From assembly GCF_037948395.1 (NCBI RefSeq), contig NZ_CP149940.1, positions 1,922,001 through 1,986,000 of the forward strand: a stretch of DNA of 64,000 bases, in the 5' to 3' direction. The DNA is from Serratia nevei. GTDB lineage: Bacteria > Pseudomonadota > Gammaproteobacteria > Enterobacterales > Enterobacteriaceae. The notes below the pieces were generated by a model. The model was given only the letters and a program-made list of their open reading frames with translations, made no database searches and was not told the DNA's origin. A program made the position numbers and the translations under genes. Position 1 is the stretch's first letter; every line of letters begins with the position of its first letter. Below are positions 23,766-31,720 of the stretch, in pieces.

Positions 23766-24143
23766 ATAATCATCCCTTAATGAATTATTCGTTGTTCGTG
23801 AAAGCGTAATCTCCGTTCACTGTTGTTTTCGAGTTATCAAATCGGCTAATCGAATCGCGGTTCAAGACGATTCATTATCCACATTTAAGTTGGGATGTGG
23901 ATCACAAAATATCGTCGTTTATGCCAAGGTTATGTCATTTAGGTGACTAATTATTTTGCATCTATAGCTTAACGTTATATCTTGCGGCGATCAAATTCAG
24001 CAGTTTAACTTAAGTGTTTGCACCGATTTGGTGCGAGAATGGTCTAATAATTGTGCGATTTGACGGTTTTTCGTCTGATTGGCCATGTTTGAAGTATAGA
24101 GAGTGCGGGAGATAAAACAGGAAAAATTGATGTGTTTGCCGCT
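23766..24143. other. Intergenic region upstream of proP
   Basis: AT-rich, 378 bp. It holds a CRP-like site (23891-23906), a small GCACC/GGTGC inverted repeat near 24018-24032 and presumably the proP promoters. No convincing open frame on either strand. Confidence 0.7.
23891..23906. promoter_or_regulatory. CRP-like site upstream of proP
   Basis: TGGGA-TGTGGA-TCACA matches the CRP consensus at 9 of 10 key bases, 126 bp upstream of the proP start. In E. coli CRP represses the proP P1 promoter, so the same control is plausible. Confidence 0.6.
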
Positions 24144-24170
24144 AAAAAACCACCTGGCCGGATGGCCAGG
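24144..24170 (-). terminator. Terminator of the macA-macB-nodT operon
   Basis: CCTGGCC, 4-nt loop, GGCCAGG; on the minus strand the stem is followed by TGGTTTTTT. It lies 10 bp after the outer-membrane component's stop codon. Confidence 0.85.
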
Positions 24171-24179
24171 CAGTTTGGA

Positions 24180-25547
24180 TCAGAGGGCCGATGAACCGCC
24201 GAATTCCAGATAGATTTTCGCCAGGTTCTGGTACTGCGCGAAGCGGTTTTCGTCCACCGCCAGCTCCGCCTGACGACGCTGCTCCTGAGCATTCAGCCAA
24301 TCGGTAATGGTGACGGCGCCCTGCCGGTAACGCACCTCGTTCAGCCGCTCCGATTTGCGCGCCAGCGCCAGCGAGGCCTGCAACTGCGCCTCTTGCGCCA
24401 GCAGCTGTGCGCGCAGCGACAGGGCGTTATTTACATCGCCCATCGCCTTGTACAGCGCCTGCCTGAATTCCAGCACCTGCTGTTCGTAGTCGTTACGGGC
24501 GATCTTGATATCCACGCCCATTTGCCGCCATTGCAGGAACGGCAACGTCAGGCCGGCGCCGAGGCTGCCCGTCGGGTTGCGCAGAAACTCCAGCAGCGCG
24601 CTGCTGCTGGCGCCCAGCGAGCCGGTCAGGCTGAAAGCGGGGTAGTATTGCAGACGTTTCTCGTCGACGTTGGCCAGAGCGGCGCGCAACCGCAGCTCTT
24701 TGGCGCTGAGATCCGGGCGACGGCTCAAGACGTTGGCGGGAATGCCGGTGCTGATCTGCGGCATTGCCGCCGTCGGCAGACGTGCGGGCGCGATGGTGGT
24801 CTGGCCTGAAGGTACGCCCAGCAGCACCGCCTGTTCGTTCAACGTCTGTTGACGTTCGTGTTGCAACGTCAGCAGCCGGCTTTCCTGCGTTAGCACGTTT
24901 TGTTCCGCGTTCACCACGTCCAGCGCCGAGATGCTGCCGGCCCGGTAGCGGGCGTTGGCCAGCCGCAGCGTCTGTTTGGCGTAGGCGATGCTCGCCTGGC
25001 TGACGCCGATCTGCTGATTGAGGAAGCCGATGCGCCAGTAATTCGTGGCGGCGTTGGCCAGCAGCGTCAGGCGCGCCGTCTGCAGATCCTGCTCGGAAGC
25101 CTGGCTGGCCCACTCGGCGGCGTCGCGCTGGCGCGCCAATTTGCCCCACAGGTCGACTTCATAGCTCGTAGAGAGCGTCGCGCCGCTGGTTTTACTCCAG
25201 GCGGAGGACTCCGACAGCGGGCGATTGATGCCGCTGTTCAACGAGGCGTTGACGTCGGGCGCGGTGCTGATGCCAACGCGTTCAGCCTCGAGGCGCGCGC
25301 GGTAGACGCGCAACACGGCGACGGCCAGATCGTTGTTGCTCGCCATCACCTGTCGCAGCCAGCGATCGAGCTCGGGATCGTGGAAATCGCGCCAGTCAAA
25401 CGGCGTCGGCGCGGCGTTTTCGGCGGCGTGCTGCCAGCTCGTCGGATAGTTGACCTGCGGCGCCCGGTAGTCGCTTTTCAGGGTGTTGCCGCAGCCGGCG
25501 GTGAGCAGGGCGGCGAGGCTTAATGCCAAGGGAGAGAAAATTTTCAT
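24180..25547 (-). CDS. NodT-family outer-membrane efflux lipoprotein
   Basis: A 455-aa TolC-fold protein with lipoprotein signal (lipobox LTAGC, Cys at about 19) and two repeats of the outer-membrane factor domain, each with long helices (e.g. YRARLEAERVGISTAPDVNA and VDEKRLQYYPAFSLTGSL). It would form the outer-membrane duct of the tripartite pump with MacA and MacB encoded just upstream (3 bp gap to macB). E. coli macAB lacks its own outer-membrane gene and uses TolC, so this operon is self-contained. The closest functional parallels I know are the Pseudomonas MacAB-type exporters of siderophores and lipopeptides. Confidence 0.92.
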   Translation of the reverse strand: MKIFSPLALSLAALLTAGCGNTLKSDYRAPQVNYPTSWQHAAENAAPTPFDWRDFHDPELDRWLRQVMASNNDLAVAVLRVYRARLEAERVGISTAPDVNASLNSGINRPLSESSAWSKTSGATLSTSYEVDLWGKLARQRDAAEWASQASEQDLQTARLTLLANAATNYWRIGFLNQQIGVSQASIAYAKQTLRLANARYRAGSISALDVVNAEQNVLTQESRLLTLQHERQQTLNEQAVLLGVPSGQTTIAPARLPTAAMPQISTGIPANVLSRRPDLSAKELRLRAALANVDEKRLQYYPAFSLTGSLGASSSALLEFLRNPTGSLGAGLTLPFLQWRQMGVDIKIARNDYEQQVLEFRQALYKAMGDVNNALSLRAQLLAQEAQLQASLALARKSERLNEVRYRQGAVTITDWLNAQEQRRQAELAVDENRFAQYQNLAKIYLEFGGSSAL

Positions 25548-25550
25548 GGG

Positions 25551-27488
25551 TTACTCGCTGGCCAATGAAACGACCGGATCCATCCTTGCCGCTTTGCGGG
25601 CGGGGAGATAACCGAAGATCATGCCGATTAAGGTTGAACAGAAAAACGCCGTCGCGGCGGCTTGCCAGGAATAGATGGCGGTGAACATGCCGCCCGCCAG
25701 CGAGGTGAACAGCGACCCGGCGGCGAACGACAGTGCGATACCCAATGCGCCGCCGATCAGGCAGACCAGCACCGCCTCGATCATGAACTGTTGCATGATA
25801 TCGCCGCGCCTTGCGCCGACCGCCATGCGCACGCCGATCTCGTGGGTGCGCTCGGTCACCGAGACCAGCATGATGTTCATCACGCCCAGGCTGCCGATCA
25901 CCAGCGAGATCGAGGCCACCATCAGGATCAGCAAACTGAGCGTCATCGAGGTGCGCTCGATCGATTTACGGAACTGATCGCGGTTGAACGTCATGAAATC
26001 CTTGACGCCATGGCGCTGGGTCAGCAACTGCGTAATGGCGCTGACGGCGGCTTCGCTGGCGACGTCATCCTTCAGCCGCACGGTAATGCCGCTGAGCGTG
26101 GTTTTGCCGACCATGCGGTACATCACCGTGCTGTAGGGCATCCAGACGCTGATGCGGTTGGGCGCATAGTTGCGTTCGCTTTTGGCGACGCCGACCACCC
26201 GCGCCGGCACCGAGCCGAGAAACACGATCTGGCCGAGCGGCTCGACGCCGAAATCGCCGAACAGCGCCTGGCGCGCGTTGTCGTCGATGATCACTTCCTG
26301 CAGCGCGTTGCGATCGTCGCGGAAGGTGGCGCCTTGCACCAGCGTGATGCCGTTGACGCGGAAATAGTCGCGCCCGACGCCGGTGATTGACGCAGTGGCA
26401 GATTTACTGCGAAAACGAATGCTGTCGGACGCGCTGACCTCCGGGCTGACGCTGTCGACGAAGCTTTGCTGCGCCAGCGCGTCGGCATCGGCCGGCACCA
26501 GGGTGCGGATGCTGTCGATGGCGTCGTCGAAGAAATCACGCCCCGGATAGATGCTCACCACGTTGGTGCCGAGTCCCTTGATATTCTCCAGCGTGCGCTG
26601 CTTGGCCCCTTCGCCCAGCGCCACGACCGTAACGACGGCGGCGATGCCGAAGATAATGCCGGTCATGGTCAGCGCGGTGCGCAGGCGATGGGCGTTCATC
26701 GCTTTCAGCGCCATGTGCAGCGATTCACGGGTGCGGTCGATCAGGCTTTGCCAGCCGCTTTGCCGGCTGCGGTTCGGCGGCGGCAGCGCGACGGCGGGTG
26801 CCGATTGGCGGCCGCTGTCAGCGATGATCTCACCGTCCCGCAGCTCGATGACGCGCTGCGCATGTTGTGCCACGTTCATATCGTGGGTGACGATCACCAC
26901 GGTGTGGCCGCGCTGATTCAGCTCGCTGAGGATCGCCAGCACTTCCTGGCCGGATTGGGTGTCCAGTGCGCCGGTCGGTTCGTCCGCCAGGATAATTTCG
27001 CCGCCGTTGATCAGCGAGCGCGCGATGCTGACGCGCTGCTGCTGGCCGCCGGAAAGCTGGCCGGGCTTGTGGTCTTCGCGTCCTTCCAGACCCAACCGCG
27101 CGAGCAGCTGCGCTGCCCGCTGCCGCCGCTGATCGCGCCGGGCGTTGGCGTAGATGGCCGGAATTTCAACGTTGCCCAGCGCGCTGAGATCGGGCATCAG
27201 ATGATAACGCTGGAAGATAAAGCCGATATGCTCGCGGCGCAGGCGGGCCAGTTCGTCCGGCGACAGGTGGGCGGCGTTCTGGCCGCTGATGTAGTAGTCG
27301 CCGCGATCCGGCACGTCGAGACAGCCCATGATGTTCATCAGCGTCGATTTGCCGGAGCCGGAGGCGCCGATGATCGCCACCAGCTCGCCGGCGGCGATGG
27401 TCAAATCGATGTCTTTCAACACCGTCAGCGCCTGACCGCCGTTGGTGTAGGTCCGGCTGATGCCTTTTAGCTCGATGATCGCGTTCAC
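25551..27488 (-). CDS. macB: MacB-family ABC exporter, ATPase-permease fusion
   Basis: The 645-aa product matches MacB (648 aa). The N-terminal ATPase has Walker [10 protein letters not shown] (41-49), Q-loop FQRYHLMP, signature [13 protein letters not shown] and Walker [13 protein letters not shown]; residues about 270-645 form four membrane segments with a large periplasmic domain between TM1 and TM2. The start is GTG 27488, overlapping the macA stop by 4 nt (GTGA). MacB works as a mechanotransmitter pumping periplasmic substrates through MacA and the outer-membrane duct. Possible cargo: macrolides, enterotoxin-like peptides or lipopeptides; not determinable here. Confidence 0.93.
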   Translation of the reverse strand: MNAIIELKGISRTYTNGGQALTVLKDIDLTIAAGELVAIIGASGSGKSTLMNIMGCLDVPDRGDYYISGQNAAHLSPDELARLRREHIGFIFQRYHLMPDLSALGNVEIPAIYANARRDQRRQRAAQLLARLGLEGREDHKPGQLSGGQQQRVSIARSLINGGEIILADEPTGALDTQSGQEVLAILSELNQRGHTVVIVTHDMNVAQHAQRVIELRDGEIIADSGRQSAPAVALPPPNRSRQSGWQSLIDRTRESLHMALKAMNAHRLRTALTMTGIIFGIAAVVTVVALGEGAKQRTLENIKGLGTNVVSIYPGRDFFDDAIDSIRTLVPADADALAQQSFVDSVSPEVSASDSIRFRSKSATASITGVGRDYFRVNGITLVQGATFRDDRNALQEVIIDDNARQALFGDFGVEPLGQIVFLGSVPARVVGVAKSERNYAPNRISVWMPYSTVMYRMVGKTTLSGITVRLKDDVASEAAVSAITQLLTQRHGVKDFMTFNRDQFRKSIERTSMTLSLLILMVASISLVIGSLGVMNIMLVSVTERTHEIGVRMAVGARRGDIMQQFMIEAVLVCLIGGALGIALSFAAGSLFTSLAGGMFTAIYSWQAAATAFFCSTLIGMIFGYLPARKAARMDPVVSLASE

Positions 27489-28690
27489 AGGAAAATGCCA
27501 TCCTCAGCCGACTTGGCGGCGGGCTGCGACAGCACCACGGTTTCACCGGCTTTCAGGCCGCTGAGGATCTGAATGTCGACGTTGTTGGTGATGCCGGTGG
27601 TCACTTCGCGCGTTTCCAGCCGCTGATCTTGGGTTAGCACCTGCACCTGTTGCCCTTTTCCTTCGGTTTTATGCACCGCCTGGATCGGCACCAGCAGGGC
27701 ATTCTTCGCTTCGCCGAGCAGCAAGGAAACCTGCGCGGTCATGGCGATGCGCAGGCGGTTTTCCGGGTTGGGCACGTCCAGCAGCGCGTTGTAATAGACC
27801 GAGGCGTTCGAGGTACCGGAGCCCGAAGCGGAGCTGGTGCCGGCGAGCGAGTCGTCTTTCATCACCGATTCCGGCGCCAGTTCGATGGTGCGCAGCGTGG
27901 CGTCGTAGCGTTTATCCGGATCGGAGAAAATGGTGAAGTAAGCCTTTTGCCCCGGCGAAATGCGGGTGATGTCGGCTTCGGAGATCTGCGCCTTGATGGT
28001 CATCATATCCAGCCGCGCCAGCTTGACGATGGTCGGCGCACTTTGGGTGGAGTTGACCGTTTGACCCTGCTGCGTGACCACGGCGATGACGATACCGTCC
28101 ATCGGCGCGACGACGCGGGTATACCCCAGGTCGATCTTTTTCTTGTCGACTTCAATCTGCGCCTGCACCAGGCGCGCATTGAGCGAAAGCAGTTCGGCGC
28201 GGGTGGTGGCGAGCGTGGCCTCGGCGGTTTCGAAGTCTTCACGCGAGCTGGCTTCGTCGTTCAGCATGCGCCGCTGGCGTTTGAAACGCGACTCGGCCTG
28301 CTTAAGCTGTGCCTGCTTGGCCTGCAGTTCGGCTTTGATGACGTTCAGCGCCGCCTCGGCGTTGCGCAGATCGTTGCGCTGTTGCAGATCGTCGATGTCG
28401 GCGATCGGCTGTCCTTTGGTGACGCGATCCCCCAGTTTGACCTTCAGCGATTTGACTTCACCGGAGACCCGCGCGCCGACATTAACGCGTTCGACGGCAT
28501 CCAGCCGCCCGGTGGCCAGCACGGCATTCTCGATATCGCCCAGGCGGGCCGGTGCGGTAACGTAATCCTGCTGCGGCGGGCGTTGCCAATAGAGGGCCAG
28601 CGCGATGGCGACGGCGATGAAAACGATGACGGCGATCAACGCCAGACGACGGGGTGTGAGTTTCAGTGATGGCATGCCCAGGTTTTCCAT
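27485..28690 (-). CDS. macA: MacA-family periplasmic adaptor (membrane fusion protein)
   Basis: A 401-aa protein (E. coli MacA 371) with one N-terminal membrane anchor (about 16-34, LALIAVIVFIAVAIALALYW), a lipoyl/barrel-sandwich motif (VSGEVKSLKVKLGDRVTKGQ), a long helical hairpin (about 105-190) and beta-barrel domains. A second in-frame ATG lies five codons in (28675) and may be the true start. It carries a Ser/Gly-rich insertion (SSASGSGTSN) near residue 300 absent from E. coli MacA. First gene of the operon. Confidence 0.92.
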   Translation of the reverse strand: MENLGMPSLKLTPRRLALIAVIVFIAVAIALALYWQRPPQQDYVTAPARLGDIENAVLATGRLDAVERVNVGARVSGEVKSLKVKLGDRVTKGQPIADIDDLQQRNDLRNAEAALNVIKAELQAKQAQLKQAESRFKRQRRMLNDEASSREDFETAEATLATTRAELLSLNARLVQAQIEVDKKKIDLGYTRVVAPMDGIVIAVVTQQGQTVNSTQSAPTIVKLARLDMMTIKAQISEADITRISPGQKAYFTIFSDPDKRYDATLRTIELAPESVMKDDSLAGTSSASGSGTSNASVYYNALLDVPNPENRLRIAMTAQVSLLLGEAKNALLVPIQAVHKTEGKGQQVQVLTQDQRLETREVTTGITNNVDIQILSGLKAGETVVLSQPAAKSAEDGIFL

Positions 28691-28856
28691 AACGATAAAA
28701 GCGGCGGTTCCAGTCTGCCATCATGGCAGCGCCAGCCTGAACTGGCGCTAAACGTGAGGCGCTTTCCCGCTGGAAAGGGGATAGTAAAGGCTTTCCCGCT
28801 AAAGATCACGGTGAGTTATTATCCGCCGGGTGTGCAACCGGCTGCGCGGCACGCTA

Positions 28857-28876
28857 TACTGGCTAAAAAACCAGTA
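28857..28876. promoter_or_regulatory. LexA (SOS) box of cho
   Basis: TACTGGCTAAAAAACCAGTA has the perfect CTG-N10-CAG dyad with matching flanks, 31 bp upstream of the cho start. E. coli cho is SOS-induced, so LexA control is conserved. Confidence 0.9.
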
Positions 28877-28906
28877 TTCATTCATTAGCAGGATAACGCC
28901 GCCGCC

Positions 28907-29755
28907 ATGATGCCAAACCGCCTCGAGCCGGAACTCGACATTTACCAATACCCGGAGCACCTGCGCGCCTGCCTGGCGCCGTTGCCCAAAGGGCCGGGCG
29001 TCTATGTGTTTCACGGCCAGAGCGAAAGCCTGCCGCTTTACATCGGTAAAAGCGTCAACGTACGCAGCCGCGTAATGGCGCATTTCCGTGCGCAGGACGA
29101 GGCAAAAATGCTGCGGCAAACCCGGCATATCAGCTTTATCGAGACTGCGGGCGAGTTGGGGGCACTGCTGCTGGAGGCGCAGTTGATCAAGCAACAGCAG
29201 CCGCTGTTCAACAAGCGCCTGCGGCGCTCGAAACAGCTGTGCGCGCTGCGTCTGCAGGCGGACACGGTGACGATTGCCCACGCCAAAGAGATCGATTTCG
29301 CCGTCACGCCCCACCTTTATGGGCTGTTTGCCAATCGCCATGCCGCGCTGGAAAAGCTGCGCGCCATCGCCGACGAGCATCGTTTATGTTACGGCAAGCT
29401 GGGGATCGACAAGCTGCCCGCCGGGCGAGCCTGCTTCCGCTACAGCCTGCGCAAGTGCGCCGGCGCCTGCTGCGGCGTGGAGCCGGCGCAGGAACATGCG
29501 CGGCGGCTCGGCGCGGCGCTGGAACAGCTACGCATCGCCTGTTGGCCGTTCGCCGGGCGCGTGGCGTTGGAAGAGCAGGGCGAGACGCTGCGGCAGTACC
29601 ATGTGATTCACAATTGGTTTTATCTGGGCTCGGTCAGCAGCCTGGCGCAGGCGCAGCGGTTGCAGAGCGCGGCCAGCCACTTTGACAGCGATGGCTACAA
29701 GATTTTGTGCAAGCCGCTCATCGCCGGCGATTATCGGATTATTGAGCTGCCGTAA
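28907..29755 (+). CDS. cho: Excinuclease Cho (UvrC-homologous endonuclease)
   Basis: The 282-aa product matches Cho (295 aa in E. coli), equivalent to the N-terminal half of UvrC. The GIY-YIG nuclease reads GPGVYVFHGQ and LYIGKSVNVRSR (residues about 25-55); ETAGELGALLLEAQLIKQQQ follows. A Cys-rich segment (CFRYSLRKCAGACCG, about 177-192) matches the UvrC Cys cluster. Cho makes the 3' incision during nucleotide excision repair at lesions UvrC handles poorly, using UvrAB. Two Met codons open the frame; either may start. Confidence 0.93.
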   Translation: MMPNRLEPELDIYQYPEHLRACLAPLPKGPGVYVFHGQSESLPLYIGKSVNVRSRVMAHFRAQDEAKMLRQTRHISFIETAGELGALLLEAQLIKQQQPLFNKRLRRSKQLCALRLQADTVTIAHAKEIDFAVTPHLYGLFANRHAALEKLRAIADEHRLCYGKLGIDKLPAGRACFRYSLRKCAGACCGVEPAQEHARRLGAALEQLRIACWPFAGRVALEEQGETLRQYHVIHNWFYLGSVSSLAQAQRLQSAASHFDSDGYKILCKPLIAGDYRIIELP

Positions 29756-29867
29756 TGCCATAATGCTATCGATAACCTAAGACTTATCTGTAAATTCAGG
29801 GCATTATGCTAAAAAAGCTTGTGTCCATAATGTTGTTATGGATAATGGCGTCCCGAAGCGAAGGAAC

Positions 29868-29964
29868 GCGCTATTAACTCAGTTGGCAGAGTGATTGGTT
29901 TTATAATGGCTTGTTTTGGCTTGAAAATTGATAGACGCGGGTTCGAGTCCTGCATAGCGCGCCA
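29868..29964 (+). other. Degenerate tRNA-like element (97 nt)
   Basis: The ends fold as tRNA: 7-bp acceptor stem GCGCTAT/ATAGCGC with trailing GCCA; D-arm ACTC/GAGT around AGTTGGCA; T-arm GCGGG-TTCGAGT-CCTGC. The 44-nt middle (29893-29936) has no proper anticodon stem: ATTGG is not matched by CCAAT, and two GGCTTG copies (29908, 29918) flank TTTT. It is about 21 nt longer than a class I tRNA there. Most likely a decayed tRNA, possibly an old integration scar; a functional atypical RNA is not excluded. Confidence 0.6.
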
Positions 29965-29997
29965 GCTTTCTTCCCTTCATCTCACCGCGCTTACCGT

Positions 29998-30057
29998 AAA
30001 GCGCACCCGGGTTGATTTGCACTATCGGCTCCTCGTTGGGATTTTCGGGTGTGCTTT
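29998..30057. repeat. Inverted repeat with 12-bp arms after the tRNA-like element
   Basis: AAAGCGCACCCG at 29998-30009 pairs with CGGGTGTGCTTT at 30046-30057 (one G-T pair) around a 36-nt loop. ACCGTAA also occurs directly on both sides. No U-run, so not a standard terminator; the surrounding 29756-30149 has no gene. Confidence 0.65.
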
Positions 30058-30149
30058 ACCGTAACCGCTGGCTTTCCTTCCTCTTTCTCTTTCGATCCTT
30101 TGCTAAACTGTAATCAGGCAGGCTTGCTGCCCGGCAACAGGAGGTCGAT

Positions 30150-30449
30150 ATGTCTCACTCCGAGCAACTGCAGGAACTCTTGCAACGCGTCGCCGCCCTC
30201 GAGGCGAGAGAGAAAGCGCTGAGCGCCGCGTCCAACGCTTATCAGGCGATTATCACCACCATGTTGGGCAATATGGAGAAGACCGAACGTGACCGGATCA
30301 TCGCGATGATCGATCAGGCTCATGAAATCGCTTACGCCCGCGCCATTCAACGCAGCAACGAACCGCAAAAGCAGAAAATCAAACAGGCCGACGATGTGGC
30401 CCAGCGCATGTTCATGTTTGCGCAAGGCAAGGCCGCCCAGCCGCGCTGA
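30150..30449 (+). CDS. IraP-like protein (possible RpoS anti-adaptor)
   Basis: A 99-aa helical protein with an N-terminal coiled-coil stretch (LQELLQRVAALEAREKALSA) and the segment AIITTMLGNMEKTERDRIIA, which resembles IraP ([20 protein letters not shown] as recalled). IraP blocks RssB and so protects RpoS from ClpXP during phosphate starvation. Start ATG 30150 follows AGGAGGTCGAT. Similarity is confined to this core; the basic C-terminal part differs, so function is probable, not certain. Confidence 0.55.
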   Translation: MSHSEQLQELLQRVAALEAREKALSAASNAYQAIITTMLGNMEKTERDRIIAMIDQAHEIAYARAIQRSNEPQKQKIKQADDVAQRMFMFAQGKAAQPR

Positions 30450-30572
30450 ATCCGAACTATAACAGTTGCCGCCATTAAGTTGGCTAACTGATCTACCCGG
30501 CGAAACTGTACTTGTGTTACTTTTAGCGGTGAGATTTGATGGCAATGCTGTTTCCAGCATAAGGTTGTAACG

Positions 30573-31076
30573 ATGGACGCGATTAAAAGCATCTTGGTTA
30601 AAGAGATTGAACAGATCAATCGGCGCGAAGGGCGTGACGGCAAGCCGCGCTTCAACAGCGAATTCGCCCGCACTCACCGCTATCTGTGCCTTGCCATGTT
30701 CGCCGGTTATTTCGCGGTGATCGCCGTGATGTACCAGGTGCCGTACATGGGGATATATGCCTTCCTGGGCTTCACCGCTTTCGTGCTGTTCATGTTCGCC
30801 ATGCTGCTGATAGAGATCCGGCCGGTATACCGCTTCGAGGACATCGGGGTGCTGGATCTGCGGGTTTGCTACAACGGCGAATGGTACTTTACCCGCGCGC
30901 TGTCGCCTTATGCGGTGCAGCAGCTGCTGGATGAGCCGTCTATCGGCGCCGCGCTGAAACAGAAGATGCGGGTGATCATCGGCAACAAGGGCGAAATCGA
31001 CTTCTACGACGTGTATGACATGGCCTACGGAAAAAAGCCGCAGGATGAGCCACCGCAGCTGGCGGCGGCAAACTGA
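30573..31076 (+). CDS. ylaC: Inner-membrane protein YlaC
   Basis: The 167-aa product (E. coli YlaC 156 aa) has a soluble N-terminal helix with RDGKPRF, two membrane segments (about 38-56 and 61-81) and the hallmark EDIGVLDLRVCYNGEWYFTR after TM2. C-terminal GNKGEIDFYDVYDMA also matches YlaC. Role unknown in E. coli. The next gene (43-aa acidic protein) starts 69 bp downstream. Confidence 0.9.
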   Translation: MDAIKSILVKEIEQINRREGRDGKPRFNSEFARTHRYLCLAMFAGYFAVIAVMYQVPYMGIYAFLGFTAFVLFMFAMLLIEIRPVYRFEDIGVLDLRVCYNGEWYFTRALSPYAVQQLLDEPSIGAALKQKMRVIIGNKGEIDFYDVYDMAYGKKPQDEPPQLAAAN

Positions 31077-31145
31077 AAGGTTTCCGGCCGGCGGCTTGTC
31101 GATTATACTCAGCGTTTGAACGTGAAGCAGAGTGAGGACCAAGCG

Positions 31146-31277
31146 ATGAGTGATGATATTTTCGATTTTGATATCGATGCCGAACTGGCGAAAGCCGAAG
31201 AAAAAGCGGCGCAGAAGGTAAAAGAGGTCCCTGAGTTCCTCGAAGACGAAGCGGACTGCGAAGGTTGCAAGATCTGA
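31146..31277 (+). CDS. 43-aa acidic protein with C-terminal Cys pair
   Basis: MSDDIFDFDIDAELAKAEEK opens a strongly acidic, helical mini protein ending DCEGCKI. A good site (GAGGACC) precedes ATG 31146 and a strong terminator lies 14 bp after the stop, so it is very likely translated. The CxxC-like end (CEGC) could bind metal or form a disulfide. Family not recognised. Confidence 0.7.
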   Translation: MSDDIFDFDIDAELAKAEEKAAQKVKEVPEFLEDEADCEGCKI

Positions 31278-31290
31278 TCGCCTGACCCAT

Positions 31291-31318
31291 AAAAAAAACC
31301 GCCGCGGCGGTTTTTTTT
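31291..31318. terminator. Symmetric intrinsic terminator
   Basis: A 28-nt perfect palindrome: eight A, CCGCCG/CGGCGG, eight T, centred at 31304/31305. It can end transcription from both sides, serving the acidic protein gene and the convergent mini-protein pair. Confidence 0.9.
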
Positions 31319-31339
31319 ATCTCTGAGCGTCGGGCGGTA

Positions 31340-31453
31340 TCAATCCAGCACGAATCCCCAGATGAGGAACGCCGCCACCAGAATCAGGCAAAGCGCGGAC
31401 ACCGTCACCAGTATTTTCCCCAGAATGTCTTTTTCTTGTTCCCGCTGCGTCAC
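31340..31453 (-). CDS. 37-aa single-span membrane protein
   Basis: GTG 31453 opens MTQREQEKDILGKILVTVSA followed by one clear hydrophobic helix (about residues 13-34) ending WGFVLD. A charged N-terminus predicts cytosolic N-out-of-membrane placement. Lies 7 bp after the stop of another mini membrane protein, suggesting a two-gene operon. Function unknown. Confidence 0.55.
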   Translation of the reverse strand: MTQREQEKDILGKILVTVSALCLILVAAFLIWGFVLD

Positions 31454-31460
31454 GTTGAAA

Positions 31461-31568
31461 TTATCCAATTAAAAGTCTATGGACCAAACCGGCGATGCTG
31501 AGATCGAGCGCCGCTACGCCCAGCGCCATGATCATCATCACCGAAAGAAATCGAGTCTTGCCGTTCAC
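31461..31568 (-). CDS. 35-aa single-span membrane protein
   Basis: GTG 31568 opens MNGKTRFLSVMMIMALGVAA, a basic N-terminus plus one hydrophobic helix, then LHRLLIG-type tail. AGGGAT stands just upstream. Paired with the downstream 37-aa gene. It recalls the yoaJ-yoaK arrangement of E. coli in layout, not in clear sequence. Confidence 0.5.
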   Translation of the reverse strand: MNGKTRFLSVMMIMALGVAALDLSIAGLVHRLLIG

Positions 31569-31660
31569 ATCCCTAATCCCTGTTGGCGCCGCTGTTAAAT
31601 TGTTTTTATATCAACCGGATATAATTTAGCGACGCCGTACTTCATGCATCATGATAGTGA

Positions 31661-31676
31661 TTAAGAACGTTCTTAA
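31661..31676. repeat. 16-bp perfect palindrome upstream of the mini-protein pair
   Basis: TTAAGAACGTTCTTAA lies 93 bp upstream of GTG 31568 and just beyond the cvrA stop. It may be an operator for the mini-protein operon; no regulator assigned. Confidence 0.6.
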
Positions 31677-31720
31677 GGCCAGAAGTTCCCTCGTCTGGTA
31701 ACGCAGCCGGTGCGGCAGCG

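Noticed and set aside
29868..29964. Functional tRNA gene (for example Phe-like from the TTGAAAATT stretch)
   Set aside because: No anticodon arm of 5 bp + 7 nt can be formed anywhere in the 44-nt middle; best attempts rely on consecutive G-T pairs.
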